Part shown: one piece after another, positions 47,533-57,164 of the stretch
How positions within the stretch are numbered: position 1 is the first letter of the stretch
Layout of the letters: the number at the start of each line of letters is the position of its first letter
DNA from: Citrobacter freundii
Lineage (GTDB): Bacteria; Pseudomonadota; Gammaproteobacteria; Enterobacterales; Enterobacteriaceae
DNA: 64,000 nucleotides
Assembly: GCF_011077955.1 (NCBI RefSeq)
Contig: NZ_JAALBX010000008.1
Span: 124,001-188,000 of the forward strand
Direction of reading: 5' to 3'
The notes under the pieces: generated by a model
Told to the model about the DNA's origin: nothing
Seen by the model: only the letters and a program-made list of their open reading frames with translations
Databases searched by the model: none
Program-made: the position numbers and the translations under genes

Positions 47533-48381
47533 TTAACGCACGTCGATTGTCATCTCGCAAGTTACGTGTTCACCGTTGGCTAACAGGCGAAGCCCGGGTT
47601 GCCCTGGCATATTGTGGGCATTCACCGGGTGCGTTTGCGGCTCCAGACAAAGAAAGTCGCTCTCCTGCGTTTGATACACCATCAACCACAGCGCATCGCT
47701 TTGCATCATCACTTCACGTCCAGCGCTGAGCAGCCGTGCGGTGCCGCTCCAGCCGGAAAACCCGTTGTTTATCCACTGCGCGCCGGGGATGCGCGGCGTG
47801 GAAAAATCCAGCGCCTCAGGCAAAACGGGGGTCCAGTCGAGGGGTAAATGCCGCTCGTCTTCCGGCCAGTAGCCGCTCGCGGAAAAGTGCAGGCGCGTCT
47901 GCGGCGTTTTGGCGAAGAAAGGGTGAAACCCGGCCCCGTAAAGCATTGGCGTTGAGCCGCAGTGAGTGATTACCAACTTCGCACTAACACGCTGTGCCGC
48001 GAGCGCATAGGTGAGGCGAGCGTGATAATAGAAACCGCAGGCTTCCCGTGCGCTTACTTGCAGGGTAAGCGCGTCGGGTTGGCAATCGCTCACCTCCCAG
48101 CGCTTGAGCCACCCGTTGCCGTGTAAAAAACCATCTGGAGAACCCGCCTCGCCGGGCAAGTGGATCACGGAATGCCCCTGGGGGTAATAGTTGCCCGCCA
48201 CCCGGATTGCCAACGGCAGCATGGGAAAGAGGGCGCTGTCGCCGGCATGAAAATGACCGTTTTCACGCCATGGGCGCAGCACGGGCTGGTTATCGTCACG
48301 GTTATCAAGGCTCAGCACGGCGGCGCTAAGCGATGTCACCCGCATCCGAAGATACGGGTTTTGCAATGTAAAAACGTCCAT
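47533..48381 (-). CDS. Aldose 1-epimerase family protein (YphB-like)
   Basis: 282 residues, cytoplasmic. Galactose mutarotase-like beta-sandwich: SLDNRDDNQPVLRPW, DGFLHGNGWLKRWEV (His of the active site), YGAGFHPFFAKTP with the catalytic-region histidine, WINNGFSGWSGTARL and FLCLEPQTHPVNAHNM (Glu). The closest E. coli counterpart appears to be YphB. Its start codon overlaps the stop of the sugar porter gene by 1 bp, so it is the third gene of the minus-strand unit yphG-porter-epimerase. The sugar is unknown. Confidence 0.85.
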   Translation of the reverse strand: MDVFTLQNPYLRMRVTSLSAAVLSLDNRDDNQPVLRPWRENGHFHAGDSALFPMLPLAIRVAGNYYPQGHSVIHLPGEAGSPDGFLHGNGWLKRWEVSDCQPDALTLQVSAREACGFYYHARLTYALAAQRVSAKLVITHCGSTPMLYGAGFHPFFAKTPQTRLHFSASGYWPEDERHLPLDWTPVLPEALDFSTPRIPGAQWINNGFSGWSGTARLLSAGREVMMQSDALWLMVYQTQESDFLCLEPQTHPVNAHNMPGQPGLRLLANGEHVTCEMTIDVR

Positions 48382-49820
48382 TAATGGCTCACGCGGTGAG
48401 CGGCTGGCGAGCGTAGCGGCTTGCCGCTTGCCATCTGTGTTTCCAGCGCTTCCAGGGTCACGCCTTTGGTTTCCGGTACGTTACGCAGTACGAACAGATA
48501 GCCTGCCGCGCAAATCACGCCGTATAACAGGAAGCTGCCCGCTGCGCCCAGCCCGGCATTCAGCAGCGGGAAGGTGTAGGTGAGAATAAAACAGGCCACC
48601 CACAACGCCAGCGTGCCGACCGACATCGCCAGGCCGCGTACGCGGTTAGGGAAAATCTCCGACAGCAGCACCCAGGTCACGGGCGCCAGCGTCAGCGCGT
48701 AGATGGCGATAGCGGCAAGCACCAGGACCAGCACCGGCCAGCCGAGAATGCCCATTCCATAGGCCGCCGCAATCAGCGCGTAAATCACCGTCAGGCCTGC
48801 CGCGCCAATCAGCATCAATTTGCGGCGTCCCAGTTTATCTACCAGCGGCAGGGCAATAACGGTAAAGACCAGATTGATAATGCCCGTGGCGACGATAGAT
48901 TTCAGGGTGCTGTTAATATCAAACCCGGCGGAGGCGAAAATTTCCTGCGCATAGTTAAAAATAACGTTAATCCCGCACCATTGCTGGAACACTGCCAGCA
49001 CCATGCCGATGATGATAATCGGCTTCACTTTCGGCTCCAGCAGGGCTGAATAGCGCACTTGCCGGGCGTGGGTATCGGTGCTCAGGGTGTTTTTAATCTC
49101 TGCAAGGGTGGCGTCGGCATAGTGTGACGAGCCGATTTTCAGGAGCGTTTTACGGGCGCGTTCGGTTTTCCCGGCCCGGGCAAGCCAGCGCGGCGATTCT
49201 GGAACGAAAAACATCATCACCAGAAACAGGAACGAGGGCACCCCACAGGCGGCAAACATCCAGCGCCAGCCGGTCTGCCCGTTCCAGCTCTGCTGGATAT
49301 CGATAAGCGTGGCGTTAGCGGCCACCGGTTGGGCGATGGCCAGATTTATCAGCTGCGCGGCCAGTACGCCAATGACGATGGTGAGCTGGTTAATGGCGAC
49401 AAACTTGCCGCGTTTTTCCGCCGGGCTCACCTCGGCGATATACATCGGGCTTACCGCAGCGGCAAGGCCAATCCCAATGCCGCCGATGATACGGAACACC
49501 ACAAACAGGTCGAAATGGGTAGCGACCGCCGTCCCCCAGGCCGAGAAGGTAAACAGGATCGCGGCGATAATCAGCGGGATTTTGCGCCCGAGTTTGTCAG
49601 CGCACCAGCCGGAGATAAAGGCGCCGAATATGCAGCCTATCAGCGCCGAACTCATCGCCCACCCGGAAACCGCCGGATCGGTTATTGAAAAATAGGCTTC
49701 ATAGAAGGGTTTCGCCCCGCCAATCACCACCCAGTCATAGCCAAATAACAGACCGCCGCAGGCGGCGACCAGGCAAATCATCCATATGTAGCCCATACGG
49801 AGTTGTTGAGTGTCATGCAT
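48381..49820 (-). CDS. MFS sugar porter (XylE/GalP-like proton symporter)
   Basis: 479 residues, 12 membrane helices. Sugar-porter motifs: FGYDWVVIGGAKPFYEAYF near TM1, CADKLGRKIPLII, PESPRWLARAGKTERARKTL, GINVIFNYAQEIF (sugar-binding TM7), LVDKLGRRKLMLIGA and the C-terminal NVPETKGVTLEAL. AGGAGAGGA precedes the start. In the E. coli yph cluster an ABC importer (yphDEF) fills this role; here an MFS porter sits between yphG and the epimerase gene. Confidence 0.92.
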   Translation of the reverse strand: MHDTQQLRMGYIWMICLVAACGGLLFGYDWVVIGGAKPFYEAYFSITDPAVSGWAMSSALIGCIFGAFISGWCADKLGRKIPLIIAAILFTFSAWGTAVATHFDLFVVFRIIGGIGIGLAAAVSPMYIAEVSPAEKRGKFVAINQLTIVIGVLAAQLINLAIAQPVAANATLIDIQQSWNGQTGWRWMFAACGVPSFLFLVMMFFVPESPRWLARAGKTERARKTLLKIGSSHYADATLAEIKNTLSTDTHARQVRYSALLEPKVKPIIIIGMVLAVFQQWCGINVIFNYAQEIFASAGFDINSTLKSIVATGIINLVFTVIALPLVDKLGRRKLMLIGAAGLTVIYALIAAAYGMGILGWPVLVLVLAAIAIYALTLAPVTWVLLSEIFPNRVRGLAMSVGTLALWVACFILTYTFPLLNAGLGAAGSFLLYGVICAAGYLFVLRNVPETKGVTLEALETQMASGKPLRSPAAHRVSH

Positions 49821-49857
49821 GATGATCCTCTCCTGTTGAGAGAAGTTATTATGGGTA

Positions 49858-49873
49858 GGGGGAGTGCTCCCCC
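49858..49873 (-). other. Intercistronic GC-rich hairpin between yphG and the sugar porter
   Basis: GGGGGAG (49858-49864) / CTCCCCC (49867-49873) forms a very stable short hairpin in the 60-bp gap. It is likely a stability or attenuation element within the operon. Confidence 0.45.
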
Positions 49874-49880
49874 CGTTGAG

Positions 49881-52800
49881 TTAGCGAAGAATCGGGCTGC
49901 GGCTTAAGGCCCGCAGTAAATGCGCTTTATCGTGGGCGGGATTAAGCGTCAGTAAGGCATCAAGATGGTCGTTAAAGGCGTGGCGTTCGCCGAGCCCGAG
50001 ATAGCCCAGCGCCTGCAGCAGCAAACAGTGCTGGCGATGGTGCGCTTGCGGGTCGCTGTCGAGTACCACCAGATCCGGCAGCGATACCGCGAAGAAATCG
50101 CTCTCAACCGGGTCGTCCTGATGCTGTTGTCCCCAGGCGATAAACTGACGGAAACGGGCATCGGCCTTGTCGTGCTCGCCAAGCCGTTTTAGCGCCATCG
50201 CCTGCCAGAACTGATAATCCACCGGCTGGTCGTTGTAGTAGCGCCCGGCATCAAGCCCCCTATTGCCCTGCGTGGCCTGACGCCAGGCCGCCTGCGCAGG
50301 CTGGATTTCCTGCTGCTGTTCGGCGCACCAACCCAGTAAATACCAGATGTCATTGTCGGTTTGCCCGGCGAGACGGCCTTCTCCCAGATTACGGGGATAA
50401 TGCAGCGCTGCGGTGAGCAGGGTTTGCGCGGTGAGGTAATCCCCCTGATTAATGGCCTCCAGCGCCCGCCGTTGCTGGTTAATTAAATACTGACCGGTCA
50501 CTTTCCCTTCGCCGCCTTCCCAGGGATGGAACGTGCGTTGAGAAAGCACCGCGTGGGCCTTCGCGTTTTGGTCGTGAATATGCCAAAGGCTTAATAACTC
50601 GGCGGTGAGATCGTCGCGCATCAGCGCCACTGACTGGTTTTTTTCGAGCAGCGCGAGGCGTTGTGCGGTAGGGCGGCCCAGTTGTTTATACAGATAATCC
50701 AGTTCAAACAGCAGACGCGGGTTTTGCGGCTCCAGTTCGACAGCCTTTCGCAACGCGGCTTCCGCCTGCGCGGCATCGTGCTGTTTGTTCCACGCCCAGA
50801 TGCCCAGTAGGCGATGAACCGGCGCGAAATCAGGCAGGCATTGACGGGTGAACGCCCAGCAGTCAACCGCATCGCTATAACGCCGTTTGCTGTAGTAAAA
50901 GCAGCCCAGCAGATACTGCGCGAAGCCGTCGTCCGCAAGCTGGCGCAACATGTCCACTTCGTCCACCAAATTGGGGAAGCGCACGCGTTGGGAGAAATTC
51001 GCTTTAGCCTGCGCAAGCCAGGTCTGGCGCTGCGTGGCATCCTCAGCCAACGCAGCCCGCCACAGAAGCGGCAGCGTTTCCGGGTTATCAAGCTGTGCCA
51101 GCAGGTCGCGCGCCTGAGCGTGCATGCCGAGACTGACCAGCCAGCCCGCTAACACCGACGCGTTTACGCCGCGTTGGTTGGTAATATCCCGAAGCTGAGT
51201 AAGCGCTTGCTCACTTTTGGAGATGGCATAGCGGGCATAGTACAGCGGGTAGCTGAGCGGGTAGTCGCGCAATTGCTTGTCGATATAGGTCAATGCGGCG
51301 TCGCGCTGCCCATTTTGCGCCATCAGCAAGGCATAAAGCGCCATGGCGAGATGATTGCTGGCGTTCGCGCGCAGGCTTTGCTGGCAGAAGGTTTGCGCGC
51401 AGGCGCTCTCGCCACGACGCAGAGCCAGACGGGCGATGTCGTAAAACGCCGCGTCCCGGCAGTTTCCGCTCCAGCTGGCTTTAAAATAGTGGTCGTAGGC
51501 CGCATCAAGCTGGCCCTGTCTTTCCAGCGCCGCGCCCAGAAGCTGGCTTGCCTGGCCGCACTGCGGATTTTTGTTCAGACGATGAGCGCGTTTAAGGGCG
51601 GCTTCGGCATACGCCTGCGCTTGCGCCCAGTTGGCGCGGTTAAATTCGAGTCTGCCCAGCGCCACGTTGCAGCGGTAATCGAGCGGATCGATCTCCAGCG
51701 CCCGCCGGTAATAATCAAACGCATTGCGGCTGGCGTGCTGATATTGCTCCAGATGCTGGCCGATAAACCACAGCTCATCCACGTTCGCGATATCCGCCGG
51801 TAATGCCGGAGCACTGGCCGGGGACGGCAACGGGGTGGCCTCGGCGATATGTTCAAGATAGTGCAAAAGCGGCTGGCCGCCGGCATCGCGCAGGGTTAAC
51901 GTCAGCCGTTCAGGGAAGGTATCGGTCAGGGTTTCCCGAAATGTCTGGGTCGGGGTTAGCGTCAGCGGTTGCTGCCATACCCGTTCGCCGTGGTGGGTCA
52001 GTTCAAGCGTTACGTTGGTCAACGGGCTTACGGCATAAACGCCAATGTGCAGTTGTCCGTTGTGGCGCTCCAGCTTGATTGCCGCCTCGGTACTGGCGTT
52101 TTGCAGTGTGCCGAGATGGCTGTAAGGCAGGAAGTTTTGTACAAACACCTTCTCTTCAAACGGCGCAATCCAGGTGAAATCTGGCTGATTGTCGGTAAAG
52201 ACGCCGGTCATCAGTTCAATATAAGGGCCGTTTGCGTCGGTAAGGTTACGATCCCAGGCCTGGCCGAAATCGCCATAACCCCAGCTCCACTGTTTTTTGC
52301 CAGGCGATACATGGTGATCGGCAACATGCAACAGCCCGCCATTTTCACCGTGGTGCCAGGCGCCAACAAAATCGTAATCCGACTTATCCGCCATATAAGA
52401 GGTGGGAACCGGGATGTTTTTGTAGCGAGAGATATCTACGCCTGCGGAGTAATCCACTTTGTAATAGGTGCCATGCGCAATCGGGAACGAAGAGACATCG
52501 CGTTTGCCGTGGTCGAATACTGCCGTGACATCCGGTGGGAATACGCTTTGATGATCGTCGCCGCCTTTCACCGCCGGGTTCGCCCACCACAGGAAATGGC
52601 GCGGCGTGGCGTTGGGGTTGAATATTTTGCCGGTGATTTCTATCAGCGCTTTGTGCGGGTAGAGCGTAAACCCGGTCATCACCTGCAAGCCGCGCATCGG
52701 CTCCAGTTCGCCAAGCCAGACGGTTTGCGAGCCGTCCTCATTCGCCCCGATCGTCACGTCGACCGGCATAAACGTGGTGGGGCGATGATGCTGCGGCCAG

Positions 52801-53156
52801 TTGAATTCAATACCACCCGAAATCCATGGGCCGACCAGGCCTACCAGCGCGGGTTTCACCACCTCGTTGTAGTAAACGAAATCGCGTTGCATCACTTTGT
52901 CCCACGCGCGGTGAATACGCCCGCCCAACTCGGGCAGCAGCATCACCTGAATAAAATCATTTTCCAGAAACACGGCCTGATAGGTTTTATCTTCACGCAC
53001 GCCCGTCAGGGTGTCGATCACGCCATAGGGATATACCGCGCCGGACGATCCCTGGTATACGCGTTTTTCCAGAAACATCGGGTTCGGATCTTCTTTGCCC
53101 GTGGTCCATGTGGGTAGGGAAACGGCTTCTCGCCAGACTTTCACATCGCCATACAT
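49881..53156 (-). CDS. yphG: YphG-like DUF5107 plus tetratricopeptide-repeat protein
   Basis: 1091 residues, matching E. coli YphG in length and layout. Residues about 1-440 form the DUF5107/DUF4380 sugar-mutarotase-like beta domain (FLEKRVYQGSSGAVYPYGV, LPELGGRIHRAWDKV, GPWISGGIEFNWPQHHRPTT, FLWWANPAV). The rest is a long array of TPR-like helices (YYRRALEIDPLDYRCNVALG, LLGCFYYSKRRYSDAVDCW, FHPWEGGEGKVTGQYLINQQ). No signal peptide. Function is undefined; it may bind or modify a sugar or glycan with help from TPR partners. GGAGAA precedes the ATG. Divergent from yphH. Confidence 0.9.
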   Translation of the reverse strand: MYGDVKVWREAVSLPTWTTGKEDPNPMFLEKRVYQGSSGAVYPYGVIDTLTGVREDKTYQAVFLENDFIQVMLLPELGGRIHRAWDKVMQRDFVYYNEVVKPALVGLVGPWISGGIEFNWPQHHRPTTFMPVDVTIGANEDGSQTVWLGELEPMRGLQVMTGFTLYPHKALIEITGKIFNPNATPRHFLWWANPAVKGGDDHQSVFPPDVTAVFDHGKRDVSSFPIAHGTYYKVDYSAGVDISRYKNIPVPTSYMADKSDYDFVGAWHHGENGGLLHVADHHVSPGKKQWSWGYGDFGQAWDRNLTDANGPYIELMTGVFTDNQPDFTWIAPFEEKVFVQNFLPYSHLGTLQNASTEAAIKLERHNGQLHIGVYAVSPLTNVTLELTHHGERVWQQPLTLTPTQTFRETLTDTFPERLTLTLRDAGGQPLLHYLEHIAEATPLPSPASAPALPADIANVDELWFIGQHLEQYQHASRNAFDYYRRALEIDPLDYRCNVALGRLEFNRANWAQAQAYAEAALKRAHRLNKNPQCGQASQLLGAALERQGQLDAAYDHYFKASWSGNCRDAAFYDIARLALRRGESACAQTFCQQSLRANASNHLAMALYALLMAQNGQRDAALTYIDKQLRDYPLSYPLYYARYAISKSEQALTQLRDITNQRGVNASVLAGWLVSLGMHAQARDLLAQLDNPETLPLLWRAALAEDATQRQTWLAQAKANFSQRVRFPNLVDEVDMLRQLADDGFAQYLLGCFYYSKRRYSDAVDCWAFTRQCLPDFAPVHRLLGIWAWNKQHDAAQAEAALRKAVELEPQNPRLLFELDYLYKQLGRPTAQRLALLEKNQSVALMRDDLTAELLSLWHIHDQNAKAHAVLSQRTFHPWEGGEGKVTGQYLINQQRRALEAINQGDYLTAQTLLTAALHYPRNLGEGRLAGQTDNDIWYLLGWCAEQQQEIQPAQAAWRQATQGNRGLDAGRYYNDQPVDYQFWQAMALKRLGEHDKADARFRQFIAWGQQHQDDPVESDFFAVSLPDLVVLDSDPQAHHRQHCLLLQALGYLGLGERHAFNDHLDALLTLNPAHDKAHLLRALSRSPILR

Positions 53157-53272
53157 GTGGCATTCTCCAGTAAAAAAATGATAGTGAAATAAGGTATGCT
53201 TTCATTCTGGACAACAATTTCGCAGCATTAATACGCATTGCTCACGGAATATAGTTAACGGAGTTTAGTGAA

Positions 53273-54469
53273 ATGACGATCGTCGGACTGAATAACCAAC
53301 GGGTGCGGCAGTACAATAAAAAGGCCTTAATGACGCTGATTTGGCAGGAAAAAGTGGTCAGTAAATCCCAGTTGGCGCGCCAGACCGATTTATCGATTCC
53401 GGCGGTGAGCAATATTCTTGATGAGCTGGTGGCTGAAGGGCATCTCGCCCATTCACAACAGACGTTGAGTAAACGCGGCTTGAGCAACGGCAGTTATCAA
53501 ATTCCGCTAACCGGGCCGCTGACGTTATGCCTTAACGTCACGCCTACAACAATCGAAAGCCAGTTGGTGAATCAACAATTGTCGCCGCTTGGCGAGTACG
53601 CCAGAACGCATGTGGACGCGCCGCATCCGCAGGCGCTGTTAGCGGCAATCCTGCGGATTTGCCATCAGAACGCCCACGCGTACCGTGGGCATTCATTTCG
53701 TCTGGCGATAGCCATTCACGGGCAGGTGGACCCGGTCACCGGCGTGTCGCAAACCATGCCCCAGGCCCCGTGGAAAGCGCCGGTTGAAATCAAATATCTG
53801 CTGGAGGAAAAGCTCAAATGGCCGGTAATGGTCGATAACGACTGCGTGATGCTGGCGCTGGCCGAGAAGTGGCAGAATCCAGACCGGCAGCAGGATTTCT
53901 GCGTCATTAACGTCGACTACGGGATTGGCTCATCGTTTGTGATAAACCAGCAGATCTACCGCGGCAGCCTTTATGGCAGCGGCCAGATTGGCCACACCAT
54001 TGTCGACCCGGACGGCATGGCGTGCACCTGCGGGCGCTACGGCTGTCTTGAAACGGTCGCGTCGCTGACGGCATTAAAAAAGCAGGCGCGCGTCTGGTTT
54101 AAAAGCCAGCCAGGGCTTGGCGATCAGGATATTGATAAGCTCACCACCGCGCATTTACTCACACTCTGGCGCCAGCACGATCCGATGGTGGAGCAGTGGG
54201 TGGAGAACGGCGCGACCACGATAGGCCTGAGCCTGTATAACTTTCTTAATATCCTCAATATCAACCAAATCTGGTTTTACGGACGCTGCTGCGAATTTGG
54301 CGAGCGCTGGCTGGCGGCCATTACCCGGCAAATCAGCATTAACCCCTTCGACCCGGCGGACCCGACGCGTGTCAATGCCACGCGCGTTGCCTTTGGTCAA
54401 TTGAGCCGCGCGCAGCAGATTAGGGGCATAGGGTATTTATATGTGGAGAAGGCGTTAGAAAATTTCTAA
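53273..54469 (+). CDS. yphH: ROK-family transcriptional regulator YphH
   Basis: 398 residues. N-terminal winged helix-turn-helix (RQYNKKALMTLIWQEKVVSK SQLARQTDLSIPAVSNILDE) followed by a ROK sugar-kinase-like domain (CVINVDYGIGSSFVINQQIY, GSGQIGHTIVDPDGMACTCG and RYGCLETVAS). The zinc-binding CxCGRYGC motif is intact. E. coli yphH is next to yphG, and here it is divergent from it with a 116-bp shared promoter region. It probably represses the yphG-porter-epimerase unit and possibly the operon downstream. The effector is unknown. Confidence 0.88.
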   Translation: MTIVGLNNQRVRQYNKKALMTLIWQEKVVSKSQLARQTDLSIPAVSNILDELVAEGHLAHSQQTLSKRGLSNGSYQIPLTGPLTLCLNVTPTTIESQLVNQQLSPLGEYARTHVDAPHPQALLAAILRICHQNAHAYRGHSFRLAIAIHGQVDPVTGVSQTMPQAPWKAPVEIKYLLEEKLKWPVMVDNDCVMLALAEKWQNPDRQQDFCVINVDYGIGSSFVINQQIYRGSLYGSGQIGHTIVDPDGMACTCGRYGCLETVASLTALKKQARVWFKSQPGLGDQDIDKLTTAHLLTLWRQHDPMVEQWVENGATTIGLSLYNFLNILNINQIWFYGRCCEFGERWLAAITRQISINPFDPADPTRVNATRVAFGQLSRAQQIRGIGYLYVEKALENF

Positions 54470-54529
54470 GTAACCGGTATTCCGCCGTAAATCGCCGTTC
54501 CTCTGACCACGGCATACATCAATCCTTTG

Positions 54530-54556
54530 ACGCGCCAGAACGGGCGCGTTTTTTTA
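54530..54556 (+). terminator. Terminator after yphH
   Basis: A 7-bp stem ACGCGCC (54530-54536) / GGCGCGT (54543-54549) is followed by seven T. Confidence 0.85.
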
Positions 54557-54835
54557 CCTGTCTGCTTCCCCCGGCCACGCCACTTCATGGGTGAAGGAAC
54601 GTGCAACGTATCCCTTCACACTTTCACGCCCTCACGTCTTTTCCTTCTGACATCTCCCTGCACGCCCTAACCGAAATTAAACGAAAGATTTTTGCGGTCG
54701 AAACGTTTCGCTTTCGTTTCCTTTTTTCACATTGGCTGTTTTTGTGATGTCACTCGCAAACAAAAGAAAGCAAAAGTATAAATATAGAAACAAGAGATAT
54801 ATTCAATTTCATATTACCGACATAAAGGAAATCAA
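54557..54835 (+). promoter_or_regulatory. Promoter region of the sugar/polyol operon: TTTCG repeats and a CRP-like site
   Basis: The region carries a perfect palindrome CGAAACGTTTCG (54699-54710) nested inside AACGAAAG (54680-54687) / CTTTCGTT (54711-54718). The repeated CTTTCGTTTC words resemble operators of DeoR-type repressors such as AgaR. TGTGATGTCACTCGCA (54743-54758) fits the CRP consensus at 9 of 10 bases. An A/T-rich stretch with TATAAATAT follows near 54777. The ribosome site is AAGGAAA before 54836. Confidence 0.6.
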
Positions 54836-56101
54836 ATGAAAGATATCATACATAAACATAAATCAGGGTCACCTGTTGGTATCTGTTCAGTCTGTTCTGC
54901 GCATCCTCTGGTTATTGAAGCCGCATTGCTTTTCGATCTGAATAGCGAGCGCAAGGTGCTGATTGAAGCAACCTCTAATCAGGTCAATCAGTTTGGCGGT
55001 TACACGGGCATGAAGCCTGAGCAATTCCGTGATTTTGTCTGGGCGATTGCCGACAAGCTGGGGTTCCCTCATCAGCGTCTGATCCTGGGTGGCGACCACC
55101 TCGGCCCTAACTGCTGGCAAAGCGAAGATGCTGAAAGCGCCTTGCTGAAATCGGAAGTGCTGATTGAGCAGTATGTACGCGCCGGTTTTACCAAAATTCA
55201 TATCGATACGTCCATGTCCTGCGCTGACGACCCGGTGCCATTGCTGCCGGCAACCGTAGCCCAGCGTGCCGCGCGGCTGTGCCAGGTGGCGGAGCGGGTG
55301 GCGACCGATGAGCAAAAACAGCACCTCACTTATGTTGTGGGCACCGAAGTGCCGGTACCGGGCGGTGAGAAAGAAGCGATTAAAGCCGTACATATCACGA
55401 CCCCTGACGCGGCGATGGAAACTATCCAGACCCATTATGACGCGTTCGCCAAACTCGACCTGCACGAAGCCATTGAGCGGATTATCGCTATCGTGGTGCA
55501 ACCGGGCGTGGAGTTCGACCACTCTTCGATTGTGCATTATCAACCGGAACTGGCGCGGGATTTAACGAAAGCTATCGAAAGTACTAGCCTGGTATACGAA
55601 GCGCATTCAACGGATTATCAGACGGCGGAAGCCTATAAAGCGCTGGTTCGCGATCACTTTGCGATTTTGAAAGTTGGCCCGGCATTAACTTTCGCACTGC
55701 GTGAAGCGATGTTTGCGCTGGCGATGATTGAAAACACGCTGGTGGCGCCAGGCGAGCGCAGTGAGCTGGTGTCGGTTATCGATAACGTGATGCAGGATGA
55801 GCCGGGTTACTGGAAAAATTACTACAGCACGCTGCATTCAAAAGCGATGATCGACCTGCACTTTAGCTTGTCTGACCGTCTGCGGTATTACTGGCCGCAT
55901 CCCACCATCAACAATGCAGTGAACAAAATGTTTGCCAACCTGGAGAAGGTAGCGCTGCCGCTTGGCGTGATCAGCCAGTATTTCCCGGAGCAATTCCAGC
56001 GCATAAATGCCAAACAAATTCCGCTGACGCCGAAAAATCTGGTGCTGTTCCGTATTCAGGATGTCCTGCGCCTGTATGCCTATGGCTGCGACCCGCAATA
56101 A
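54836..56101 (+). CDS. gatZ: Tagatose-1,6-bisphosphate aldolase-type non-catalytic subunit (GatZ/KbaZ-like)
   Basis: 421 residues, full length for GatZ/KbaZ. In E. coli GatZ stabilises the catalytic GatY aldolase. Strong family match: [99 protein letters not shown] and [20 protein letters not shown]. First gene of a plus-strand operon of at least eight genes; the gatY-like partner is two genes on. Confidence 0.9.
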   Translation: MKDIIHKHKSGSPVGICSVCSAHPLVIEAALLFDLNSERKVLIEATSNQVNQFGGYTGMKPEQFRDFVWAIADKLGFPHQRLILGGDHLGPNCWQSEDAESALLKSEVLIEQYVRAGFTKIHIDTSMSCADDPVPLLPATVAQRAARLCQVAERVATDEQKQHLTYVVGTEVPVPGGEKEAIKAVHITTPDAAMETIQTHYDAFAKLDLHEAIERIIAIVVQPGVEFDHSSIVHYQPELARDLTKAIESTSLVYEAHSTDYQTAEAYKALVRDHFAILKVGPALTFALREAMFALAMIENTLVAPGERSELVSVIDNVMQDEPGYWKNYYSTLHSKAMIDLHFSLSDRLRYYWPHPTINNAVNKMFANLEKVALPLGVISQYFPEQFQRINAKQIPLTPKNLVLFRIQDVLRLYAYGCDPQ

Positions 56102-56111
56102 GGACATGACC

Positions 56112-57161
56112 ATGACGACCATGAAAGAAATTGTGATCCCACAAAATAATCAGCTCGAAATCCGTGAAGCTGATATTCCGGAATACGGCGATTACGATGT
56201 GCTGGTGAAAGTGATTTATTCCGGGCTGTGCGGCTCTGATATCCCGCGTATTTTTCATCACGGCGCGCATTTTTATCCGGTGCGTTTAGGCCATGAATTT
56301 TCGGCAAAAGTCGTGGCGACCGGCAATAAAGTTCACTCCGTCAAAGCCGGGGATAATATCTGCTGCGTGCCGCTTATCCCGAATTTCTCGGCGCCGGAAT
56401 GTCAGCGCGGGTTTTATTCCCTGGGTAAGGGGTACTCTTTTGTCGGCTCCCGCCTGCCGGGCGGCAATGCGCAGTACGTTACCATGCCGGAAAGTAGCTG
56501 CTTTTTACTTCCGGAAGGCGTCACCCCATTGCAGGGCGCTTTTTTTGAACCCGTGACCGTGGGCGTGCATCCGATATTAATGGCGGGCGGTTGCCAGAAT
56601 AAAAATGTGATTGTGCTGGGCGTCGGCACGATCGGTTTACTGGCGATGCAGAGCGCCAAAGCATTAGGCGCGAACTCCGTAACGGCGGTAGATATTAATA
56701 ATGACCGCCTGGAACTCGCCAAACAACTCGGTGCCGATCACGTCATTAATGTGGCGGAAGAGAAGGCGCTTGAGAACGCCGCGTTTTTAGAAGATATCAA
56801 CTTCGACCAGTTGATCCTGGAAACTGCCGGCACGCCGCAGACGTTTAAACTCGCCCTTAAAATCGCCGGCCCTCGGGCGCAGGTGGCGCTCATCGGCACG
56901 CTGCATAAAGACTTGTCTCTGACCTACAACGAATATGAGCAAATCCTGCGTAAAGAGTTACTGGTTTTCGGCAGTTGGATGAATTATTCCGCGCCGTTCC
57001 CGGGAGACGAATGGCGATTAACCATCGATATGTTCCGTAACGGCCAAATCCAAATCGACCCGTTAATTAACTGCATCGTTAATGAAAATGAGTATGTCGA
57101 GCAGGTAATGGCGTTACAGGGCGGTCCGGCAAATGGCAAAATTTTACTGCACTGGGAGTAA
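56112..57161 (+). CDS. Zn-dependent polyol dehydrogenase (GatD-like MDR), structural zinc site lost
   Basis: 349 residues from the ATG at 56112 (AAGGA seven bases upstream). Medium-chain dehydrogenase close to galactitol-1-phosphate 5-dehydrogenase GatD: SGLCGSDIPRIFHHGAHFYP with catalytic zinc ligands C40, H61 and E62, NAD motif VLGVGTIGLLAMQSAKALGA, and ELLVFGSWMNYSAPFPGDEW. The four cysteines that hold the structural zinc in GatD (C89, C92, C95, C103) are here N91, A94, C97 and G105, so that zinc cannot be bound. With an ABC importer, the substrate is more likely a free polyol than a phosphate. Substrate unknown. Confidence 0.86.
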   Translation: MTTMKEIVIPQNNQLEIREADIPEYGDYDVLVKVIYSGLCGSDIPRIFHHGAHFYPVRLGHEFSAKVVATGNKVHSVKAGDNICCVPLIPNFSAPECQRGFYSLGKGYSFVGSRLPGGNAQYVTMPESSCFLLPEGVTPLQGAFFEPVTVGVHPILMAGGCQNKNVIVLGVGTIGLLAMQSAKALGANSVTAVDINNDRLELAKQLGADHVINVAEEKALENAAFLEDINFDQLILETAGTPQTFKLALKIAGPRAQVALIGTLHKDLSLTYNEYEQILRKELLVFGSWMNYSAPFPGDEWRLTIDMFRNGQIQIDPLINCIVNENEYVEQVMALQGGPANGKILLHWE

Positions 57162-57164
57162 GTG

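Noticed and set aside
51969-53117. Antisense reading frame opposite yphG (382 codons)
   Set aside because: Low-complexity basic sequence typical of antisense shadows; yphG matches its family over this stretch.
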